From: Micractinium sp. NFX-FRZ
Taxonomy: Eukaryota; Chlorophyta; Trebouxiophyceae; Chlorellales; Chlorellaceae
DNA: 14,736 nt
Direction: 5' to 3'
NCBI GenBank assembly: GCA_029339195.1
Contig: JAPTJF010000772.1
Coordinates: 1 to 14,736 of the forward strand
Positions 8,308 through 14,736 of the stretch are shown here, piece by piece. The notes beneath the pieces are model-generated. The model worked only from the letters and a program-made list of their open reading frames with translations. It had not been told where the DNA came from and did not search any database. Numbering within the stretch: position 1 is the first letter of the stretch; each line of letters starts with the position of its first letter. The translations under genes and the position numbers were made by a program.

Positions 8308-10505
8308 ATGGCAGGGAGCGGCTTCTGGGGCCTGGGCCCCGGCCCAAGCGACGGGGGGCTCGCGCTGGTGCCTGGAGACTCTCAGTGCCACCCCACGTTC
8401 TCCCAGGCAGGACCCGCTGCGGCCGTCTGCCTCTGGCTGCGTCCACCTGCTTGGCTCTGCTGCCCCACGCCCCTGCGCACGCCCTCATTTTTCGTGCTTG
8501 AAATTTCACCCTTTGCAGCGCTCACAACGCAGCTTGCCCGGCCCGGCGGGGCGGCTGGCGCTGCACCCCGCCCCTGCCGCCAGCGGCTTGTCCAGCGGCG
8601 GCAATGCCGCCGACTCGGCAGCTCGCCGCCCCGCATCCAGGGGCCCGCGGCTCTTCCAGGACCCCGACTTTCTTACGCGGCAGTGGATGCAAGCACTGCA
8701 GGAGGGGGGAGCACCCTTTGACGGTGGGTGACGGAAGCTTGGTGGGTGCTGGGTGCTGGGTCAGGCAGAGCCCGCTTTCTGCAGGCATGTTGCAGGCTGA
8801 CGTCACTCGTTGCGCTGTCCCTGCTGCAGAGGAGAGCGAGCCTTTTCGTGGCAACACGGCACGCGTGGCGGCGGGGTTGCAGCAGAATGGTGTGCTGGAC
8901 CGGCTGCTGGCTGTGGTGGTTACCGTGAAGCGGTGCTACTCTGGGGAGGCCTTCATACGGCTCAAGGTGCGCCTGCCTCTGTGTGTGGGGCAGCTTGTAG
9001 AAGGTGACCCTGTCTCATGCTTAGGGGAGCAACCCATCATGACGCCTCCAGCGTGCCTTGATGTTTTGTGCTGGCCCTGGCCTCCAAGCTCACATGGACA
9101 CGGCGATTGCCTGCCCTCCCTGCCTGCCCTCCCTTACACTCTCCCTCATACCTTGCCCACCCTGCAGGACCCCACTGGCAGCATTGGGGGCACGCTGACA
9201 CGTGCTGTACTGGAGCAGGAGCCCGACATCCGGCAGGGTGCGGTGCTGCGCCTGCGCCGTGTCACCATGCTGCGCACGCCACCGCCCCGCAGCATCAACC
9301 ACCTGTGCATCACACTCGACTCTGTGGTGCAAGTCATCCCCCCACCGGCAGACAGCAGCCAGACCGCCGGTGGAGCGATGGCAGCTGCACAGGGGCATCA
9401 GCAGCCGCGGCGCATTGTCCCGGCTCTGCCGGCACCGCCGGCAGCTGCATCCGCACAGCCTCCGGCGCAGTCGTGGCTGTCGCCGCCAACTTCACATCTG
9501 CAGCAGCAGCAGCAGCAGTACCCGCGCCAGCAACATCAACAGCCGCTGCAGCAGCAGCAGTACCCGCGCCAGCAACATCAACAGCCGCTGCAGCAGCAGC
9601 AGCCAGTGCACCCTGGCACACTCAGACCAGCAGCCCCAGTGCCGAGTTTGCAAGGAATGCCACCACCAGCTGCTCGGCCGATGCCACCGCCACCAGCGTC
9701 TGCAGCCGCCCCTGCAGCAGCACCCTCCTCCAGCTTTGCCTGGCCATCGCTGGCAGGTGGCGCGTCCCCGGCGGCGCAGCAGTGGCAGCAGCAGCCTCCA
9801 CCGCCGCCGCAGCAGCAGACTCGCCTCCAGCAGCAGCAACAGCAGCACCAGCACCAGCAGCAGCAGCAGACGCGCCCTCAGCAGCAGCAGCCAAGCTCCA
9901 CCTTTCAGTGGCCGTCTCTGGGTGGTGCAACAGCAGCAGCGCCAGGCCCTGGGTTTCCACGCCCCCCGGCAGCACCAGCATGGCAGGCGGCAGCGCAGCC
10001 AGCGGCCAGCGAATCCGTCAACTTCTCCATGCCCAACTTCAGCGAGGGGCCCAAGCAGTGGCACCACTCGGCCTGGCAGGACGACGCTTCCAGCCTGCCC
10101 GGGGCAGGGGGCAGCCAGCAAGTGGAGCTCCCTGGCTCAGCATCCCAGCTGTTTGCCACCTCTTCCCAGCCTTCCGGTGCTGCTGCTGGCGCCGCTGGCG
10201 CTGGGGCAGGCGCAGGCTGGCTGCAAGGCCTGCTGGCAGAGGCGGAGTATCCAGTGGCACTCGGCTTGCAGCCAAGCCAGCAGGCTCCAGCCGCTCGACG
10301 GCCGCCGCTGGCCGAGCGGCAGCAGCAGCAGCAGCAGCAGCGGCAGCAGCAGCAGCAGCAGCAGCAGCGGCAACAGCAGCAGCGGCAGCAGTCCCCGCAC
10401 GGCATGCATGTGGCCAAGCGGCAGCGGCAGCAGCAGTCGCCTCCGATGCCTGCGGCTGGAGCTGTGTTTGCAGGTGCAGACGACCTCGACCTGTTTGACG
10501 AATGA
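8308..10505 (+). CDS. HROB-like (DUF4539) OB-fold recombination protein, 4 exons
   Basis: Proposed exons 8308-8367, 8519-8723, 8830-8966 and 9168-10505 give 579 residues; exons 2-4 join cleanly in phase. Residues 21-33 hold LPGPAGRL, matching the PGPAG motif of the HROB family. RLFQDPDFLTRQW follows, then an OB fold at about 110-187: LDRLLAVVVTVKRC, FIRLKDPTGSIGGTL, DIRQGAVLRLRRV and INHLCITLDSVVQVIPP. In animals HROB brings the MCM8-MCM9 helicase to damaged DNA for homologous recombination; that role here is inferred. Residues 190-579 are Gln/Pro/Ala-rich with long polyQ, a basic KRQR cluster and an acidic end, DDLDLFDE. Exon 1 is the weak part: its donor GTGCCT is poor and the ATG context is weak, though TGA at 8305-8307 directly precedes the ATG in frame. 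An RMI1-like OB protein is the main alternative, but DPTG with the GAVL segment favours DUF4539. Confidence 0.72.
9519..9602 (+). repeat. Perfect 42-bp tandem duplication in coding sequence
   Basis: Two identical 42-bp units (9519-9560 and 9561-9602) encode YPRQQHQQPLQQQQ twice in frame. The preceding CTG(CAG)n at 9498-9518 resembles the end of the unit, so slippage or unequal pairing on the CAG run probably made the duplication. Base-perfect identity points to a recent event. Confidence 0.95.
9826..9891 (+). repeat. CAG-rich polyglutamine tract
   Basis: A stretch of CAG/CAA/CAC codons encodes Gln runs broken by His, Thr and Pro in the middle of the tail of the HROB-like protein. It is the second of three Gln-rich blocks. 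Confidence 0.8.
10320..10391 (+). repeat. CAG repeat encoding interrupted polyglutamine
   Basis: About 24 codons, almost all CAG with CGG and one CAA interruption, encode blocks of seven, eight and four Gln separated by Arg. It is near the C-terminus of the HROB-like protein, just before the basic KRQR cluster. Such tracts are often length-polymorphic between strains. Confidence 0.93.
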
Positions 10506-10632
10506 GTATTTGCCGGACAGCGCTACGTCTGCCACTCTCTGCTTCCTCACCTGCAGTCTGCCCTATGTCTCGCACCAGACTGCCCTCTTCCCTCTGCCAC
10601 ACAGTGCACGCCTTCTGCCACATTAGCAACAA

Positions 10633-10637
10633 TTACA
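10633..10637 (-). terminator. TGTAA polyadenylation signal, minus strand
   Basis: TTACA on the plus strand reads TGTAA on the minus strand, about 420 bases beyond the F-box/LRR stop codon. It is the first exact TGTAA I found downstream of that stop on the minus strand. Confidence 0.5.
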
Positions 10638-10652
10638 ATCTCTTGCAATAAG

Positions 10653-10658
10653 TGTACA
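10653..10658. terminator. Palindromic TGTACA, possible two-way poly(A) signal variant
   Basis: TGTACA reads TGTAC on both strands, one base from the TGTAA consensus. I saw no exact TGTAA on the plus strand between the HROB-like stop at 10505 and the next stop codon, so this is the best plus-strand candidate, about 150 bases after that stop. Confidence 0.35.
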
Positions 10659-11053
10659 CCATAAGCACCTTGCTGCCACATTGGCACTGCAAACACGCTG
10701 TCAACACGCTCCGACAGAAGAAGCACTGTGGACACACAGACAGCTGCCCAGTCGTCTCCCGCTCAGGCCTAACGCCAGGTCATGCCACCACACGCAGAAG
10801 GCGCCGGCGCGGCGTGCCAGCGCTGGCTTGGACCAGATCCTGCCACCCACCCAGTGGTCTCAAGCCACGGGCCCTGCAGTGCGGGGATTACGTGGGAGAG
10901 GAGAGAAGGTGTGGCACGCGGAGGATTGTGCAGGAGTGCATGAGATGCGCATTTCTGCGCCACAGCCTGCGCCACACAACGTCGTGAATGCCACCTAACA
11001 GTCATAATCCTGGGTTCATCAATAGCAGTCCAAATGCCGGCAGGTGTGGTCGC

Positions 11054-14000
11054 TCACGTGAGGGTGTGCAGCGCTGGCATGTCCTCTGCTGCCGCCAGGA
11101 GCGCGCCGCCATCCACCGCCGGGCTGCCGCTCAAGCACACCGCCGCTGAGACATCGAGCTCCTGCAGCGCGCTGAGCAGCGGCAGCAGCTTCCCCACAGC
11201 TTCCCCATCCAGCTGCAGCTCCGTGACCCCCAGCACTTGCAGGCAGGTGCGCGCCTGCCCCGCTGCCAGCGCCTCCACGACCGCACTGCTCAGCTCGCGG
11301 TTGCTGTTCAGCAGGATTGTGCGGGCCTGCAGGCGGGAAGCAGGCCAGGGCACGCAGAGTGGGGAACAGATAGCAAGCCGCATCGCGCAGGCCACCCCTT
11401 CCAAGGGTGGGGGCTTCAGGAGGCGGGGGAGGGCAGTGAACTACCGGCGCAGTGATGCATGCTGGTCAATCAGTGCAGTGCAGGCAGTGCTGGCTGGCGT
11501 ATCCCGCTGCTGGCAGTTGTGCTGTGCTGTGCCCGCCACCGACCTGTGGGAGGTGGGACAGCAGCGGCACGAGGTGGCCGTCCTGCAGGTCGCACTCGCT
11601 CACATCCAGCAGCCGCAGCTCCCTGCACCACACGGAGCAGCCAGGCAGAGGCAGCCGGCTGGCAACGTTGTGGCGTGCTACTCCAAGCAGGGGCAATCGG
11701 CGCCACAACCTGGCGCTGTCAAACCACGCCGCTGTGCTGTGCACACGAAGAAGAAAGGGAGACGGGAAGAGGGAAGAAAGAGGGGGGAAGGAACCCTGCG
11801 CCCTTCCCTTATGCTTGAACGGGTGCGCTGCGCACCTGAGGCTGCTCAGCGCGTCCAGCGGCCCCAGTGCCGGGTTGTCTGCCAGCTCGAGGTGCAGCAG
11901 GTGAGGCATGGCGGCCAGGGTGTGGACGGCGCCCGGCTGCAGGCGGCAGCCCTGGGCGCTGCAGGCGGGGGGGACGGGGCCGGTTTCGGCTGGGGTGGGT
12001 AAGCGCCGCGAGGCAAGTACACAGGGAGACGGGCAGGCGAGGTGGGCGTGAATGGGTGGCCGGTAGCTACGCTGGGCCACGCAGCCGACTACCAAAAGGC
12101 AGGGGGGGCATCAAGGCGCCGGCACACGGTGCACCTGAGGTGGCGCAGCTGGCGCAGGCGGGAGAGGTGCTGGAAAGCTGTCGGGGAGCAGGCCGCCGGG
12201 CACCCCCGGATGTCCAGCGAGGTCAGCTGCACGACAGGCACAACAGGTGTGCTGGAGTCATGATGCTGTGTAGCGTCAGTACGCGCCTGCCCACCCTACA
12301 CCTTCGCTCGCATGTGGGCAAGCCGACCATGGCAAGCGGCAGCAAGGCAGGCAGACCTGTGGGAGCGCGCCCGCCAGCAGCGGCAGCAGGTAGTCGCCGC
12401 TCATCCGGTTGCTGCAGGGCGGGCACGAGGGCCTCGGCTCAGCTGGGAGGGTGGTGGGCGAGGCAGGGTGCATGCAGGCGCCAGGCGATGGCAGGCACAC
12501 GGCTCTGGAGCGACCGGAATCTGTTGAATGCAGCAGCGGTGGTACTAACAGGCCTTTGCCCCCCAGCCTTCCACATGCCCTTCCCCACCTGGTACCCACC
12601 TGAAGCCAACGTCCAGGCTGTGCAGGTTTGTGAGGTAGGCCAGCGCTGTGGCCCCGTCCGCCGTCACCTGGTGCCCCCCGTGCAGCACCAGGGCAGTCAG
12701 GCTGCCAGACAGGCATGTGATGCCCCGCAGCCCGTCATCAGTCAGGTTGGGGCTGCCTGCGGGGCCAGGCAGGCATTGGGCGTGGGTGACGTGTCGGGGG
12801 GGAGGTGAGCAGGCACGCCGCCGCGGCACTGGTGCAGGCACGGGCTGTGACATCCGTGGCAGGCTGTCTCCCACGCATGGCCAGCTCCGTGATTCCAGCC
12901 AGGCAACCTCCCTCCCTCCCTCCCTCCCTCGCTTTCGCACGCGTCCACGCTGCAGGTGCCGCTGCTGCTGCCGCGCACCAGACAGGTCGATGCGGCGCAG
13001 GCGGGTGAGCTGGGCAAAGAGGTCTGCAAAGGCGTCGTCAACGGTGAAGGTGCACTGCAGCTCCAGAGACGTGAGCTGGGTGGCAAAGCCAATGGCGAAC
13101 GACTGCTGCGCCTGCGCGGCTGCACGTGTTGGTTGGAGGGCGTGGGTGGCACGTGTTGAGGTGGGGGCTGGGGGGCAAGTCGAGTGGAGAGAAGGAAGGG
13201 ACGGCAGCCAGGGAGCGGTGCACAGGCAGACTGGCTGGCAGGCAGGTGCAGGCCACGCTGGCAGTGCCCGCTGGCTGGCTGGCCGGCCACCCGAAGCTCA
13301 CCCGTGGACCGGACGGAGCGGTACAGCGACAGCTGCTGCAGCCTGGTGGCGCCCCGCAGAATGGCCACCACACTGGGCGCAACATCCTGCATGCGCCACA
13401 CGTGCCAGCCATTCAAGAGGACTTGATGAGCCAGGGAGTAGGTTCACTGGCCCAGGCTAACACATGCTGATGAAAGAGGGCAGGACGAGAGGATCAGGCC
13501 CACTGGAAAGCGAAAACAAGTTTTTGACAGCAACGGTGGCGCGGGCGCATTGTTTTATCCACGGCAACATAAAGGCAACGGTAGCGCAGCAGCAGCAGCA
13601 GCGGCGGCGGCAGCAGCAGCAGAGAGAATTTAGCAGCAGCAAGGTTCGAGAGGAGTGCGCTGGCAGCGGCAGGCCGCACCGTGGACTGCAGGCTCCTCAG
13701 CTGCAGGGAGGTCAGTGCTGTGCAGGCGGCCAGCGGGGCCAGGCTGGCTTCCGGGGAGCACTCTGCTGAGCTGGCAGCGCAGGGTTCGAACGAGAAGCAG
13801 CGCAGGGAGGGGAGCGCCGCCACCGCTGAGAACAGCGCCGCCGAGGGCTGGCAGCCAGTGAGCGACAGCGCCTGGAGGCGGCACAATGAAGACAATGCAT
13901 CCAGAGTCCCCAGGGTGGGAGCTGACTCATCTGCCTCCTCGACTTCGTTCCAATCAATGAAGAGAGAGCGCAGGTTACGGAAGCGGCGTAGGAGGGTGGG

Positions 14001-14216
14001 CAGGTGGTGCCCGCCTGCTGCGCCACCGCTCAACACCGCGGGCGGAGCCTGCCAGTGGGGCAGAGAGTCCTCAACCGCTTCCCGCCAGTGTCGGTTGACT
14101 CTACTTAGCGCTGCTAGTGCGAACAGCGCCTGGTGGGAGGGCAGCGAAGCGTGCAGCGAGGTGACGAGGGTCGCGGTGATATCGAAGGGCAGGCCGCCCC
14201 AACCCCTGTCTGCCAT
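11054..14216 (-). CDS. F-box / leucine-rich-repeat protein, 9 exons
   Basis: Probable substrate receptor of an SCF (Skp1-Cullin-F-box) ubiquitin ligase. Exons, in coding order on the minus strand: 14216-13680, 13386-13302, 13119-12979, 12756-12600, 12411-12357, 12226-12135, 11958-11836, 11622-11544, 11326-11054; total 1542 nt, 513 residues. Residues 7-52 form an F-box (LPFDITATLV, then ALSRVNRHWREAV). From about residue 75 to the end there are some 13-14 LRRs of the RNI/AMN1 type, for example LTSLQLRSL, LTSLELQ, LRRIDLSGSPNLTDDGL, LHSLDVGFSNRMSG, LTSLDIRGC, LLHLELADNPAL and LRLLDVSECDL. All eight GT-AG introns keep phase, and the repeats read straight across the joins. The start ATG at 14216 is supported by a TAG in frame 18 bases upstream and by G at +4. 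Substrate unknown. An LRR protein lacking Skp1 binding is possible, since the F-box is divergent. Confidence 0.86.
12907..12930 (+). repeat. (CCTC)6 microsatellite in intron of the LRR gene
   Basis: Six CCTC tetramers lie in the intron 12978-12757. On the transcribed minus strand this is a GAGG purine run near the donor side, so it is not the polypyrimidine tract. Confidence 0.9.
13586..13623 (+). repeat. CAG/CGG triplet repeat in first intron of the LRR gene
   Basis: Runs of CAG, CGG and again CAG (plus strand) lie within the intron 13679-13387; on the coding strand they are CTG/CCG. Read in frame they would give a hydrophobic Leu run directly after the first exon, which is part of why I end that exon at the GTGCGG donor at 13679. 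Confidence 0.9.
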
Positions 14217-14341
14217 GACGCTCTTAAAGCGCTAGCGACACATTTGAGCTGCCATTACGAAGACTCCGTTGCGCTCACTGACACTAGTGCTGTGCGTGCT
14301 CGTGCTGCTGCGCTGCCGCTGCCGTACCCCGGCCAGCCAGG

Positions 14342-14373
14342 CCAATGGCAGCCCTTAAACCTGCCCTGCCAAT
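14342..14373 (-). promoter_or_regulatory. Two CCAAT boxes upstream of the LRR gene
   Basis: CCAAT occurs at 14342-14346 and 14369-14373 (plus-strand orientation), about 126 and 153 bases upstream of the minus-strand ATG at 14216. CCAAT boxes bind NF-Y in either orientation. Function is inferred from position. Confidence 0.35.
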
Positions 14374-14379
14374 TAACAC

Positions 14380-14391
14380 CACTTGCAAGTG
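14380..14391. promoter_or_regulatory. Perfect 12-bp palindrome CACTTGCAAGTG
   Basis: The two halves, CACTTG and CAAGTG, are each CANNTG E-box-like hexamers and exact reverse complements. It lies 164-175 bases upstream of the LRR gene ATG, next to the two CCAAT boxes. It could bind a dimeric bHLH-type factor; no direct evidence. Confidence 0.35.
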
Positions 14392-14736
14392 TTACTGACC
14401 TTACTTGTTTTCAGTTATTGTCGGCATGTGGAGCACAGCAGGGCCTGGCGCGCCCCGCCAACACCCCAGGTTGCCGCCAGCACAGGCGGTGCCGACGTGA
14501 CCGAACCAGAACGAGGCAGGGGCAGGGGATGGCCAAATGCGCAGGAGGAGGTACGCAATCACCTGGTGTCCAGGTGGAAGTCGTGGTTTTGGGTGTCCTG
14601 ACAAGGGCTGAGCAGTGGCTGGCTGCAAGCCTCGCCCCACGCTGCCACCCTGCCCTCCTCCCGCCGCCCTTAGCACCGAGCCTGCCAGCATCCTGAAAAG
14701 GGGGTGCAAGCAACGGCGAGGCGCACACGGCACGCC

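Larger units (their letters stand above)
10506..11053. other. Convergent 3' intergenic region
   Basis: These 548 bases lie between the stop codons of the plus-strand HROB-like gene and the minus-strand F-box/LRR gene, and hold no supported gene. Polyadenylation-like signals for both directions fall within 26 bases of each other at 10633-10658. The LRR transcript would thus have a 3' UTR of roughly 420 bases and the HROB-like one of roughly 160 bases, nearly abutting or overlapping. Confidence 0.7.
14217..14736. other. Upstream region of the F-box/LRR gene, no gene supported
   Basis: 520 bases before the ATG of the minus-strand gene. The section 14340-14420 is noticeably richer in A/T than its surroundings and has two CCAAT boxes and a 12-bp palindrome, so it is the likely core promoter or 5' UTR region. 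Open frames exist on both strands up to the window end (for example minus 14733-14401), but they show no recognisable domain, no joined exon and biased composition, so I do not call them. Confidence 0.6.

Noticed and set aside
9498..9605. Possible CRISPR-like repeat from the 42-bp units
   Set aside because: The units are directly adjacent without spacers and encode an in-frame Gln-rich peptide; this is a coding tandem duplication.
9068..10498. Long Ala-rich and Ser-rich open frames (9068-10498 and 9202-10626, plus strand)
   Set aside because: They are frame-shifted readings of the CAG repeats in the HROB-like gene (CAG to GCA for Ala and AGC for Ser). The frame 9168-10505 continues the OB-fold domain and is the real one.
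9492..10632. Minus-strand Leu-, Cys- and Ala-rich frames that look like membrane segments
   Set aside because: They are antisense readings of CAG triplets (CTG gives Leu, TGC gives Cys). No domain and no start context.
11034..12808. Plus-strand frames of 322 and 313 residues across the LRR gene
   Set aside because: They run through both exons and introns of the minus-strand F-box/LRR gene, whose exons join in phase into a clear LRR protein.
13457..13679. Read-through of the first LRR exon into a Leu-rich then Cys/Arg-rich C-terminus
   Set aside because: The open frame continues to 13494, but the Leu run comes from a triplet repeat. Splicing at 13679 to 13386 resumes the LRR pattern in phase.
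14133..14736. Possible gene at the right edge (plus 14133-14696 or minus 14733-14401)
   Set aside because: No recognisable domain, no splice-joined exons, and the plus frame overlaps the start of the F-box exon antisense.

Overview
This window is nuclear DNA from a green-lineage alga, most likely a GC-rich, intron-dense chlorophyte of the Chlorella/Coccomyxa (trebouxiophyte) type. The evidence is a class XI myosin (a class restricted largely to plants and algae), many short GC-rich spliceosomal introns, TGTAA-type polyadenylation signals of the kind used by chlorophytes, strong G/C preference at third codon positions, and abundant CAG/CTG, CCCTG and G-run simple repeats. The genus cannot be fixed from the sequence alone. 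I saw no operon, CRISPR array, insertion sequence, tRNA or rRNA.

Layout. (1) 1-75 is an uninterrupted run of 75 G, followed by intron sequence to 342. (2) 343-7803, plus strand: the 3' two thirds of a class XI myosin heavy chain, 15 exons joined in one frame, 1128 residues in the window; the ATPase core of the motor lies upstream of the window. (3) 7804-8307: the myosin 3' UTR with TGTAA at 8047, then the probable promoter of the next gene. (4) 8308-10505, plus strand: a four-exon gene whose middle part is a DUF4539/HROB-type OB fold (the homologous-recombination partner of MCM8-MCM9 in animals), followed by a long Gln/Pro-rich tail. (5) 10506-11053: tail-to-tail intergenic space with polyadenylation-like signals on both strands. 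(6) 14216-11054, minus strand: a nine-exon F-box/leucine-rich-repeat protein of 513 residues, a probable SCF ubiquitin-ligase substrate adaptor. (7) 14217-14736: the upstream region of that gene, with no coding sequence I can support.

All three gene models were built by hand: every intron is GT-AG, the joined phases agree at every junction, and the joined proteins read continuously through family motifs. The genes do not form an obvious pathway: cargo transport on actin, DNA repair, and ubiquitin-dependent turnover are ordinary neighbours in an algal nuclear genome. I found no convincing new multi-gene system. The points most worth a second look are the HROB-like gene, the poly-G end, the strict absence of A at intron position +3 across 25 introns, and the modular LRR exons.
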